Source: Siphonodentalium dalli
Taxonomy: Eukaryota > Mollusca > Scaphopoda > Gadilida > Siphonodentaliidae
Length of the DNA stretch: 64,000 nt
Reading direction: 5' to 3'
Assembly: GCA_032622095.1 (NCBI GenBank)
Contig: CP136066.1
Coordinates: 157,565,152-157,629,151 of the forward strand
Within the stretch, counting starts at the first letter, position 1. Each line of letters begins with the position of its first letter. Below the pieces are notes generated by a model. That model saw only the letters and a program-made list of their open reading frames with translations. It ran no database searches and had not been told where the DNA came from. The position numbers and the translations under genes are program-made. Shown here piece by piece: positions 21,150 through 31,723 of the stretch.

Positions 21150-21782
21150 TTCAATAATCAATCTATTTTGTGACAAAATTGATTTATTACTATGTTTGAG
21201 CTTGAATATTGGTTTAACATCTAAACCCAAATATACACACCTAGTTAAGTGGTACTACTAATTTCCTATGATGCTGTTGGGTCCTGCTCAATTTATATGA
21301 TGATGGTAGGCCAAAGCAATGCTGTTAACAATTAAGAAAATGTACTGTTATGTTTGCTAAAGTTGTAATTTTTGCTGTGTTTGGCTAATCCTAGCAATTT
21401 GAGCAAAAGCCAGTATCTGTATGAAACATTTAAGAACATGTATATAATTTAAATATTTTAATAATAGTGGTATTGGTGCTTGCAAAATGACAGTGATAGC
21501 CATCTCAATTATGGCATATGCAACAAACAACACAATCATTATTACAATATTTTACAATATACCGGTATATGTTTTCGAAGGTTTTCTACACATGCATGTA
21601 AAGGCTTTTCATCAATTTGTTCAGATCCACCAAACACTGCGAAAATGATGACTTTAAATACAATAATTGGTATCACAATTCAGCAGGACCCACCAGCATA
21701 ATACCAAATTAGCAGGGCCACAGGAACAGAGGTGATGTAGTCATATGCAGACAACATGAAGACAGTATGAAACATAATTATA

Positions 21783-22541
21783 TCAGGCAAGCTCCATGGT
21801 CCATAACAGAGGATCAGAATTTTCAACAGTTACCAAGTCACTTATATATTCATTGGAGGTACTGATGAGATTTCCAAATGCTAATTGCTGGTTGTTCAAA
21901 TTCCACTTGAGTCCAGTTGTTGTCACATTCTTGCATGGTGAACCAACAGGAACAAGACCACATACTTTTGATGTCTGGTTATTAATCCCTACATGCATAC
22001 GATGTTTACCAGGTTGGAGTAAACATGCGAGAGAACCTTCACCAACAAGGTACACTGGTTTCTGGAGTTTAAGAATATCAGCTGCCCAGAAGAGTGTGTG
22101 GATGTTTCCAAACACGTGATCTATTCGTCCTCCAAATGCACCATAAACGTAAATGGCATCAAACGAACATGAACTCAGTTGCATTCTTTCGACAGCGAGC
22201 CTCATGCATTTCATGAAATCTGTTTCATCCTGATCTTCAGTCTCAACTATTTTGACACCCTTGGATCTGTAGAAATCAAGATTTTCAGATGTAGCTGAGT
22301 CGAAGTCACCAGAGATAAGATTTGGTATAAACATGTCTCTGTTCTCTTTAGACCACGTGACAAGTCTGTTTGCTGCACCGTCAGTTACGCCCCTGAACAA
22401 TGAATTATTCCACAGATTTGTCAATAACGTTGAATCCGATTCTCTGATTGGCTGGTTGACCAGAAGGAGAACGTATTTAGGACTTTGGTTGGATGTTTCG
22501 AATCCCTTTAGCGGCAACCATTCCGTTAAATTATGTTCCAT
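21783..22541 (-). CDS. TPK1: Thiamin pyrophosphokinase 1 (single exon)
   Basis: Transfers pyrophosphate from ATP to thiamin, making thiamin diphosphate, the cofactor of pyruvate and 2-oxoglutarate dehydrogenases and transketolase; cytosolic and usually a homodimer. The 252-residue frame starts at an ATG and covers the whole family length (about 240-260). The N-terminal Rossmann-like domain has LLVNQP, GAANRL, SGDFDS and the metal/thiamin-site stretch QDETDFMKC. The C-terminal beta domain has LQPGKHRMHV, GLVPVGSPC and TTGLKWNL, and ends in DPLLWTM like the animal enzyme. There is no frameshift or premature stop. The gene is intronless here although animal TPK1 genes I know of are split, so it is either an old functional retrocopy or has lost its introns. 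The start lies 461 bases from the neighbouring methyltransferase stop, same strand. Confidence 0.95.
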   Translation of the reverse strand: MEHNLTEWLPLKGFETSNQSPKYVLLLVNQPIRESDSTLLTNLWNNSLFRGVTDGAANRLVTWSKENRDMFIPNLISGDFDSATSENLDFYRSKGVKIVETEDQDETDFMKCMRLAVERMQLSSCSFDAIYVYGAFGGRIDHVFGNIHTLFWAADILKLQKPVYLVGEGSLACLLQPGKHRMHVGINNQTSKVCGLVPVGSPCKNVTTTGLKWNLNNQQLAFGNLISTSNEYISDLVTVENSDPLLWTMELA

Positions 22542-23002
22542 CTTGAAGTAAAAACACCCGAACTTTTGTGGAATTTGAATAAATTTACGTAGATCAACCA
22601 GGTTATATATATACTGTCTTATGTAAAACTAAATCGATCCAATCCGCCTAAAATACACTTGGAGAAACTGAACCACTAAGCTGTGTGTTACGAAGTAAAG
22701 AAATAAAAGTGCCGATACATGTGTCGTATATTGTTACTACTATTGGGAACAATATGTTGTAAATTGCAGTTCAAAATGTAAGTTGTCAGTGATGTGTACA
22801 TATCATCTGCATGTTTCCGATGTGAATTATACTATCGCATGCACATGAATAGACAAAGAACGACACGCAGCTGTGTGCTGTACTCTGTCAAGTCTATTTG
22901 CTAACAAGGCCTATATATATATATGCTTATTACCATGTAAGGTCAGTGAGGTGAGGTATAATTGTTAGTCGAGAATAATATTCGTCACATAACTTACATC
23001 TA
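22542..23002. other. Spacer between TPK1 and methyltransferase gene
   Basis: 461 bases. It should contain the TPK1 promoter and 5' UTR and the 3' end of the minus-strand methyltransferase gene. No transposon ends were recognised. Confidence 0.5.
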
Positions 23003-23655
23003 TTAGCAGTCCGTTTTATTCTTTTCAATGACGTACAAGAACCTTTCGTTTTCAATTCTTCTTTCGGAACCAATCTGCTTGAAATAACACCGAAATGCAC
23101 CCCTGTGTTCGCTGGACGCTATAGCTTCTTCGAGAAATGAAAGTCTAATATCGGGGTCTTCGTCGCTAATTTGGAGTAGGCTCCCTTTCTCAGGAGATAG
23201 CACTCTGTATGATTCTGTCAGTAGAGCCTGAGATTTTATCTTTCCTTGCAAACGATCCTTAATCAGAGAATCCAACGTCCCCTTGTCGATCACAATGTCG
23301 AACACATGATCTTTGTATGGCAATTTGCACCCGTCAGCAACGAGAAACTCAACCAGAGATTCTTTGTTTCCGCCACATTCAACAGCACACAGTTGTTTCT
23401 GAAACAACAGGGCGTCGGGGATATAGTCAGAGAGACTGAGGATCACTGGACGTCGGCAAGTCGAATATATGGAGCTAGATAGGGTGGATGTTCCACACCC
23501 GAGTTCTAATAATTGGCACGGCGTCCGGGACTTATCTATGAACGGTAGTAAGCATTCCGTGAGGTCGGTACCTTCAGCGAGCCAGTCAAAAGTACCATCA
23601 TGTTGCAAATTAGAATACCTTTCCTTCCAGTAAACCCTTGTACTTAATCTCGAAT
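23003..23655 (-). CDS. CSKMT: Citrate synthase-lysine methyltransferase-like protein, terminal exon
   Basis: A class I SAM-dependent methyltransferase; the family member CSKMT (METTL12) methylates a lysine of mitochondrial citrate synthase. The exon follows an acceptor (CATATTTCAG) at 23656-23657 and encodes 216 residues to the TGA. Features in order: YWKERY and DWL near the start, typical of the METTL12/EEF1AKMT4 group; SAM motif I LLELGCGTSTLSSSIY; DGCKLPYKDHVFDIVIDKGTLDSL; and QISDEDPDIRLSFLEEA. The last string resembles CSKMT more than EEF1AKMT4, which is why I prefer that name. The first exon, which should carry a mitochondrial targeting peptide, was not identified to the right. The open frame has no ATG at its start because the exon begins inside the protein. 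Confidence 0.7.
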
Positions 23656-24173
23656 CTGAAATATGCAGGATATAGATTTAAAAATAAAAACCCGGCTATA
23701 TATACCTACGTTTTCACACCTCTATATTAAGTGCAGCTGAATTTGTCATTACATGTGGTATGGATTCGTGCATAAAGTTACCTATATCCCAATAAAGTCA
23801 CCCAGGATACTAGTATCCGAAGTCACACAGGATATAAAAATCTCAATTCAAATTATCCCTATAATTTCTCGCCCATCGACGTATAGCACATATAGTTAGT
23901 TGTATGGGGCTATATTATAATTGGTCAGGCATAAACATTCGATTGCTCCAAATCGTGACATAACGATCATAAAGTTGAGCCACAAAATAATCAAATAGGC
24001 TGTCCTGAGAGATCATACATGATATATAGACAAACGAGACTTGAGATCCTTGGTGACTTTTATATATACCGGTTACTTTTAGCCAAGCGACAAATCATGA
24101 CCAACTCAGACTGTGTGTGTGCAGCTTAAATGCATGCATAGTCCGTTTATTTTAAAGTGGCATTATAAAATGA

Positions 24174-24661
24174 TTAAATAAGCCAAATTTGATAAAACTC
24201 CTCTCAATTACTATTTCAATGGCTTCGGGGGTCAAAAATATTTGATTCGAGTCGAGGAAGTCACCCATCAAAGCTCAGATTTGTTAGATATCGATTTTAG
24301 AAATCTATTATTTTTCATTATCGGGAATTCTTTCTGGCCCAGAACTCAGTCAAAATTGCGTTATTATTACCACTTGATTTTAGAGTTATCCATCCTTGTC
24401 TGTTTGAATATTGTTTTGGTGTACACATCTCGAGCAGGATACGAAATTGACGGCAATTATTAGTACTCATCTCGAGAACATAACAAATTTCAAAAATCAA
24501 TATCTAATAACTCTGAGCTTTGTTTGATGGGTTCCTTGACTCGAATCAAATATTTTTTACCCCCAAAGCTAAAGAAATAGTAATATAGGACCCTCTGATC
24601 GGATTGTTGTTGTTGGAATCTGTTGAGATGGGGACCCTCTGTTCGGATTGAGTACCTTTAA
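24174..24661. repeat. Foldback element, family F, copy B
   Basis: The left part has TTTGATTCGAGTCGAGGAAG and the right part CCTTGACTCGAATCAAATAT, inverted. It ends GATTGAGTACCTTTAA. The 17-base string TTAAATAAGCCAAATTT occurs at both borders (24174-24190 and 24658-24674). Confidence 0.6.
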
Positions 24662-26200
24662 ATAAGCCAAATTTTATAGTCAAGTGACTTTTACCACTGT
24701 ACTGCATCGCAATTTCTATTGAGAGAGTAAAAGTCCACAGACGCAATGTGACATGTGGACGTCATTCCTTCTCTTTGACTCGACGGCACCTTTTTTGCCA
24801 TTTTTAGCTCCTTTCCTTTGGCACACCCGACGTACACATGCCATATCCCTCTTCCGATCGTCACCGAACTTCATATGGACCTCAATTCGTGGTGACTTGC
24901 AAATGGGAGCCATCGATTTTTTTCCTGAAATTCGTTTTAAAAAATGGCCACCAGCAACCATTTTGGATTTAATCCCGCATTTATTGGGGAATTATTTCTG
25001 ACAATTATTAGGCCCGCATTTATTGGGGAATTGTTATTGAAAATTAATAAGTATGTTGAGGATAATGTGTATGTTATATACGTCATTCCTGACTTTAGTA
25101 ACACGAACATTCCAACATATATACTTACAGATGTGTTCAGGGTTCCAGACCCAATATACAACAACATAAATGTCTTATTTTCACCTTACTATAGGCAAAA
25201 GAAAATACTTGCAGCAAGGACTTTTCACTGTTTGAAAAAGCAAAAAAAGAAGAAAAAAAAGGACTTTTCACTGTTTGTTCACTTCATACTTGATAAAGGC
25301 TATACTAGCTAGCCGAAAGCTCGTGTTTAAAAAAAAACCTCAAATGAGTCTTAAATGGTGTTACTTTATTTTATTCCCATTTATGAGGATCATGCAGCTA
25401 GCTCTAAATGGGAGCTATCGAATTTGAACGATTTTCGATGAAAAACATGGCCGCCGGCATCCATATCTTGGAATTTACTCTTTGCGTGACTAATCATTTG
25501 CCACACCCTACAGACCACATCCCTCATCAGAGATCATCACCAAACTTCATATCGATCTTCTAGCTGGGTGAACACTAGATGGGAGCCATTGGTATTTTCC
25601 GAATTTCATTGAAACACGTGGCCGCCAACGGCTATCTTGGATTTTAATCTTTGTATTACACGTATACACGTATACTATAGATCCTATTCGGCACACCATT
25701 CATCAGATCGCCACTAAATGACATGGGAGTAAATAAAACATAGCCATCTTGCAAGGATTTCACATTTAAATACATAGGCATGCACTCGTAACTTTATTTA
25801 TCCAAACTTAGTACGGCTCTTCGGGTTGATCTCTGGTATTACTTATAAACATTTAAACTTTCCGCATTCATTATATGTAACCGCCCCACATAGACCACTG
25901 TTTGACATTATCAGTGTCATTGACACTTTCGTTATTTATATAACCATCGATCTATATTTATAATATAAGTCGTCGCTGATATTCAGAACGTCCTGAGCTC
26001 GATTACTGAGAGCCGAATTCAACAAAGATCATGAATTCTTTGTGAAAATCACTCTAAGTGAACGTGACTATAACTTTTGCAAACTTTATGACACTCCGTG
26101 CCACTTGAAAAAAAAAATAGCATTACTATATATATAATAAGCATTCAGCGCTGTGGCTGTATAGACAAGTGCAGAAATTTCTAGTTACACATTGTAAACT

Positions 26201-26839
26201 TTAAAGGGGTACTGTACACAGAGATAGACGATTTTTTTATTTACTCCCACTGAAATAACTTTCAAGTTAGATTGTGTTCGCGTTATACGAGTTTCGTATA
26301 AACCTAATTTAGCGAAGAAAATATTGATCTTGGAAACAAAAATATTACGATTTCAAACTACGCGCCATGTTTTTGACCTTCACCGGAGAAAACGCAGGTC
26401 TCATCAAGAACCGGAAGTTCGTTGTTCGCAGCTTCAATCTCTTTCATCGAACAATCTCACTCCCTATAAAAATACTTGACGCTTTGAATCTTGTTTCTTT
26501 CTCGTTTTTTTCCGAATCGGTTATAGCGGGCCTTTCTTTTGCAGGTAACATGTTTTGTTTGCAACTCAATAATGTTCGCGAACGGCCGTCGATAAAAGTC
26601 ACCCAACATATGATATTTCAAGAACGGTAACTCGTAATGGCAAAATTCTCCATTTTATGACTCCAGCCATAAATTGATTTATATTAAATAATTCAATTTT
26701 ACTTTTATGATAGCCTGTTAACCGGAAGGTTTTCAGTAGACATCATCGACTCAAATTAGTTATTTTAAAATATAATATTGATATTAGATAGCTATTGTCA
26801 CCAGGAATTTATTGAAATTGGGGTACAGTACCCATTTAA
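26201..26839. repeat. TTAA-flanked miniature element with GGGGTACTGTAC ends
   Basis: TTAAAGGGGTACTGTACACA on the left and GGGTACAGTACCCATTTAA on the right are inverted copies, both with TTAA. A second right end of this type occurs at 38670-38702. The interior open frame at 26367-26630 has no recognised product. Confidence 0.6.
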
Positions 26840-27849
26840 ATATGAAAACTAGAGAGCTATCATCGATACATGCATTATTAGCTCAACTTTACTTGGTAAA
26901 GTTTGATGTATTGCCGTGGGTTGGCGTCCGTTGTCCTTGCGTGCGCCCGTCCGTCAACAATTCCCTTTGGCGCATGCACCCTATACAGGCCGCATTCCTC
27001 ATCCGATCATCACCAAACTTCATATGGATCTTTTGGGTGATCACTAGATGGGGGCCATCAAATTTTCCCGAATTTTAAAAGGCTGGAGAATGTTGAGATG
27101 ATGCATGGTGCGCGGGAATTGGTGATAATCCTCTTCGGTTGATAGATATATTGCACGTGTATCGTCAAAATCTTGCACATTTAGCGTCTATTCCAATATA
27201 GCTTACAATGCAGAGCAAGCTGTCATCCATTGTATCCCCTCGCCCCCTCCTCGCCACATGCATGCAGGGACTTGAAATGCGCTCCGCTGGCCACACCCTC
27301 CATGCACTACCCTTCAACGCCGTTTCTATAAATGCGCATGTTTTACGTTATGGTATAATACAAGTAAGACTACATATAATGTAAATCAGGCGCGTATATA
27401 TGGACGGTCGATATATAAGGGAGGTGCATATGGAGGGGCGCCCGGCAGCGAAATTTGATACCTAGGGCTACTTTTGTCCGGGGAGTGTTTTGGACGGGTC
27501 AAATCGTGACCATGACCTGACCTTGACATACAAAATGGTCAATTCAAGGTCAAATCGGGTAAAATTGGCGGATTTCGACGAAATTTGATATCTAGGGGTA
27601 CTTTTGTCCGGGGAGTGTTTTGGACGGGTCAAATCGTTACCATGACATGACCTTCAAAATGGTCAATTCAAGGTCAAATCGGATAAAACTGTCGGATTAC
27701 GACGAAAGTGTCCTTGCTCATATACGCTCATATAGTCATGTTTCTGACAAAGGCATGGGACGAATCCCGCCAGTGGCGGGCTAATCTGCTGGTATAAATA
27801 TATGCGACACGGTAGTTTTTTTGTTTGTTTGTTTTATTATTGTCAATTT

Positions 27850-28251
27850 TTATTCACCGTCCATCATACAGTCATCGTCAGATTTGTTATCGGCTGAATT
27901 GGGGTCTTGACCAGCAACATCCTCCTTCGTCCCTTTCTTCTTATCCTTTTTTGATGAAATCTGCTCGTGGAGATTCCGAATGTGTTCCAGGAGTTTGGGA
28001 CTCCTTCTGACCAGAAGTTTTACATCATCTGCCATTATCACCATTCTCTTCCCATGCTTCGCAAATAATTCCAAGTCTGAAGCAATGTTCTGTATTTGTA
28101 TGAAAGTGGTTTCGCAGATATATGCTGTTACATGCTTATTGAACGTTACGTCATGCGTATCGGCAATCCCATCACATATCTGTCCACACGAGTAGTGTAT
28201 CGCTGCTTTCAATCGCTGTGCGTGTGAAAATTCCTCATCTGATTGATTCAT
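27850..28251 (-). CDS. CENPS: Centromere protein S / MHF1 histone-fold protein (single exon)
   Basis: A histone-fold subunit that pairs with CENP-X; the MHF complex binds branched DNA with FANCM in the Fanconi pathway and joins CENP-T/W at centromeres. The frame is 133 residues from ATG to TAA, close to the ~138 of the human protein. Residues 10-85 fit the family: AQRLKAAIHYSCGQICDGIA, then FNKHVTAYICETTFIQIQ, then IASDLELFAKHGKRMVIMADDVKLLVRRSP. The tail is Lys-rich and then acidic, as in relatives. AATAAA on the minus strand lies about 12 bases after the stop (27833-27838). There is no intron, unlike vertebrate CENPS. A DNA transposon end lies only 41 bases upstream of the start codon, so 5' regulatory sequence must be inside that element or very short. 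Confidence 0.9.
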   Translation of the reverse strand: MNQSDEEFSHAQRLKAAIHYSCGQICDGIADTHDVTFNKHVTAYICETTFIQIQNIASDLELFAKHGKRMVIMADDVKLLVRRSPKLLEHIRNLHEQISSKKDKKKGTKEDVAGQDPNSADNKSDDDCMMDGE

Positions 28252-28709
28252 CTTAAAACAAAGAACGAAAGCACATTACTCCGCAGCTCTTAGGCCCGTT
28301 CCAAACGACGGATTTTTGTCGACTCGAATCTAATTGTATTAAATCCGTCGGTGATGCGACTGCGGTCAATTTTGTTTCAGACGGACGCATCTTCGTCGCG
28401 TCGAATCTAATACATCGGTCCATTTATTTAAAGGTGGATTCCCGGTTACCGTCACAAAATGGTCACGCGTAGATATAGAGGCCTATATATACCGGTATAT
28501 TATACATATATATATACTAAAATACAGTATAAATTATGTATAAATATATGCGCGATTGCAGCGCGAATATATATGTGCATATGTATATGAGGATGTATAT
28601 AGTACATATAGTTATATAATATACTATAAATGGCGCTACAAATAAATGTAATATCGTGCAACCAATTGCCATATATGTGTATACCATGCATGTAAATACA
28701 GGTATACAA

Positions 28710-29400
28710 TAATTATTATAAATCAGAGACTACCACCCCTACCCGTATAATAAGGAATACCTGAATATGTGAATTATTATAAATAAGAGATTACCACCCC
28801 TATACCCTCATAATAAGTAATGCCGGTATATATGAATTATTATAAACAAGATCAGTGGTACCACCCCTATCCCTTATAATAAGGAATACCGGAATATATT
28901 AATTATTATAAATCATAGGCTACCACCTATATCCTTTATAATAAGGAATACCGGTATCTATGAATTATTATAAATCATAGGCTACCATTCCTACCCTCAT
29001 AATAAGTAATACCGGTTCTTATGAATTATTATAAATCTGAGGCAACCACCCATACCCCTTATAATAAGGAATACCGGTATATATAAATTATTATAAATCA
29101 TAGGCTACCACTCTGCCCCTTATAACAAGTACTACCTGAATATATGAATTATTATAAATAAGAGGTTACCACCCCTATACCCCTCATAATAAGTAATACC
29201 GGTATATATGAATTATTATAAATCAGTGGTACCACCTCTGCCCCTTATAATAAGTAATACCGGTATATATTAATTATTATACATCAGAGACTACCACCCC
29301 TATTCCTTACAATAAGGAATATCGGTCTATATATGAATTATTATAAATCGGTTGCTACAACCCCTACCCCTTATACCGGTATATATGGATTATTATAAAT
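28710..29400. repeat. Minisatellite inside element X copy 1
   Basis: About eleven units of roughly 60 bp. Each contains TTATAATAAGGAATACCGGT, TATATGAATTATTATAAATC and GCTACCACCCCTACCCC-like blocks, with small length differences between units. Confidence 0.8.
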
Positions 29401-29518
29401 CATTGATACTATATCCATTATAAGATGTGAGTCAGTGACATGCCATGTTCGTTGATGAATCAAACTGCCAAAATAATTACAATTTACACAATGTTACCTA
29501 AGCAATGCATATAGATAT

Positions 29519-29590
29519 GTCTTCCCTCTACTGGAAATAATTAATAACAAACACCCAATTATGTTTGGAAACCAGCCACGACGAGCGACT
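29519..29590 (-). repeat. Split direct repeat B2 (3' end of Ngaro-like element)
   Basis: 72 bp identical to 30523-30594. The outer border at 29518/29519 is fixed by comparison with the empty site in element X copy 2. Confidence 0.88.
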
Positions 29591-30296
29591 GTCCCGTTTA
29601 TTGATCGTAAAGGCAGACCTGACCACGTTAAGCATATAGTTACGTACAGCCCCAGTAACGACGGCGTCCCCACCGGCCAGAAAAAACCGCCATTCTTATT
29701 TTATATTTTTTTATATGGCGGAAATCTGTAACCAGCGCCTTTGTGGAGCCCGTCTGCAGGGTGAGAGGCTGGTCCTCATCTCGATATGATTGTGTGTATT
29801 CATGTTGTCATGAGCCCCAATTTTTATATTGTCTGATACTCTATATTCAACAGTATGAATATGATCATAAACTTAAAAGTTATCTCCACCTTACCATGAA
29901 TAATCAGCACATGCTATATTTAGTTATCGTCCCTTGGAAATAAAACATTGTGACCAACATGACATGAATACGCGAAAGTATATCCTAAATGCATATATAT
30001 ATATATGTATACAAGAAACCCACGCTGTAAGTAATAAACGTCTGAAACTGTCATGAGAAACTTCTGTGTGCTAGACCTAAGCTAGATTTGCTGAACCCAA
30101 TTCAGTTTTAACGATACAAACAGAAACCAACTACTCGCACAATGCGATTTATAATGAATCGTCTGTCAACATTCAAGATGCTTATCGTGTCTGAAATTTA
30201 TATATAACATTGTCGGATGTTATTTTGAATTACTTTACATCCGGTCTTAGAAACTTGTATGTACAATAATTTGTTAACCAAAATTATTGTTAGGAA
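29591..30296 (-). other. Unique segment between A2 and B2 of the Ngaro-like element
   Basis: 706 bp, no ORF longer than about 70 codons and no recognised motif. It is part of the element because it lies inside the two outer borders. It may hold the 3' UTR and signals for template switching (inference). Confidence 0.5.
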
Positions 30297-30594
30297 GTTT
30301 ACGGAACGAACGTCGTTCTAGAAATGAAACACTTCTCTGAACACGTGACCTCCCTTCGCTGTCGCGAAGCCCCATTGGCTGTTACCACGTCACGTGTTCA
30401 TAAACAACCATAATTCCACCCAATCGCGGAAACCCTCCGTTTCCCGCGCTGTCTAATTATGTTAACCCGTATCGCCAAGACAAATGTTTTTCTCTATTAC
30501 TACGAAACGCGAAAAACTATTAGTCTTCCCTCTACTGGAAATAATTAATAACAAACACCCAATTATGTTTGGAAACCAGCCACGACGAGCGACT
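30297..30594 (-). repeat. Internal B1-A2 repeat block of the Ngaro-like element
   Basis: A2 30297-30522 equals A1; B1 30523-30594 equals B2. They abut exactly, so the block looks like the element's two ends joined. Confidence 0.88.
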
Positions 30595-30668
30595 CTAGAT
30601 TATGTCCAAAAGCACAGAAGAAAACACAACATGCCTCAATGTTTCATCATAGTATGAAATATAATCTC

Positions 30669-31673
30669 TTATAGACCCAATTTTCTAGAAACTTCCAGTC
30701 TGGACTCTAATGAATCCTGAACGTAACCGTCTTTCGCGGTTTCGCTGCGCCATCTGCCATGGCGTTTCCAGCAGCGGTCATTAACCCCTGCGTTAGCAGC
30801 AGCGGTAGCACCCCCTGCTCTCAATGAATGAGTACCTATGTTAGCGCTCGGCAACACTTCCCTCAGACGGGACATGATGCATTCCCGTGCCCTCGTGTAA
30901 CTAATCTGCTTATCTTTGTATATAAGTTTACAATTTTCACCAGAACGAAACAATGGTCTGAATAAATATACATCATCAATTGTGGTCAGGCCTGCAGACA
31001 TAAAATATTTATGCAACCAGTTGTATGGACAAGCATCGGAAACACCTTTAACAACAACAACCTGCGAGCCAAGGCGATATTGATCTGTTTTGCTCTTTCT
31101 AATATTCATTGAAAAATGATTTTCCTTAAATTCTATGTCATTTGCTTTAAGAGCTATTAATTCTCCGAAACGCAGAAAAGCTGCAAAAGAAACTAGAATC
31201 ATTGCAATATCTCGGATTATTAAAAGATCCGAACTTGATTTGTATTTTGAACACAAATCCAACAAAGCTTCGACTGGAAGTGCCTCTTTGCGTTGTATCG
31301 GTTTTGCTGATACACGTTTCGAAGAAGCCAATAAATTATGTATGAATGCATTATTTGTTGGGTCCGAATGACCGAAAATGCCGTGAAAATGTTTAATTGC
31401 GTACTTCATAGATGAAATGACTCCGTATGAAACCCCTTTATCAATCATATCTGTCATGCACAATGCGATCTGAATAGGTTCAGCAGGTATTACTTTACCG
31501 CCAATCCCTTTAGCAAATGTCTCCCACTTCCGGAACACAGAGAGGTACTTCCTGCTGGTGCCATCCGCTTTTGAAGCTAACAACAAGTCCGCCATTTTCT
31601 CTCCTAATCCCTCGGTCGTTGCCGAAACCCGCAAGCCACTGCCCTTCACTTTTTCCCGTATTGAAGATTTCAA
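30669..31673 (-). CDS. Tyrosine recombinase of Ngaro-like element
   Basis: The integrase of this retrotransposon class; it joins a circular DNA intermediate to the target through a tyrosine nucleophile. About 334 residues. The N-terminal part is a helical core-binding domain (GTSRKYLSVFRKWETFAKGI). The catalytic set is visible: Arg in FLRFGELIAL, H-x-x-R in GTHSLRAGGATAAANAG, HGRW, and Tyr in DGYVQDS near the end. The open frame reaches back to 31700 but contains no ATG before residue 27 (MADLL), and only 20 bases separate it from the upstream ORF's stop. Expression by splicing, termination-reinitiation or use of the internal ATG are all possible. The frame is intact. Confidence 0.88.
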   Translation of the reverse strand: MKSSIREKVKGSGLRVSATTEGLGEKMADLLLASKADGTSRKYLSVFRKWETFAKGIGGKVIPAEPIQIALCMTDMIDKGVSYGVISSMKYAIKHFHGIFGHSDPTNNAFIHNLLASSKRVSAKPIQRKEALPVEALLDLCSKYKSSSDLLIIRDIAMILVSFAAFLRFGELIALKANDIEFKENHFSMNIRKSKTDQYRLGSQVVVVKGVSDACPYNWLHKYFMSAGLTTIDDVYLFRPLFRSGENCKLIYKDKQISYTRARECIMSRLREVLPSANIGTHSLRAGGATAAANAGVNDRCWKRHGRWRSETAKDGYVQDSLESRLEVSRKLGL

Positions 31674-31723
31674 ACCTGATAGAAATGATTTATGAAATAA
31701 TTATCATGCCTTATATAAACACA

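Larger units (their letters stand above)
23656..27849. other. Intergenic/intronic region with repeats
   Basis: It must hold the first exon of the methyltransferase gene, not recognised. It carries a foldback element (24174-24661), solitary relatives of the GGCCGCC repeat (about 24750-24965, 25380-25760, 26880-27070), a short direct repeat of CCCGCATTTATTGGGGAATT at 24976 and 25013, a TTAA-flanked element (26201-26839) and two ~125-bp tandem units at 27445-27720 (TTTTGTCCGGGGAGTGTTTT). Open frames here show no protein family. Confidence 0.5.

Noticed and set aside
26367-26630. 87-codon frame inside the GGGGTACTGTAC element
   Set aside because: No homology recognised; lies wholly in a miniature element.
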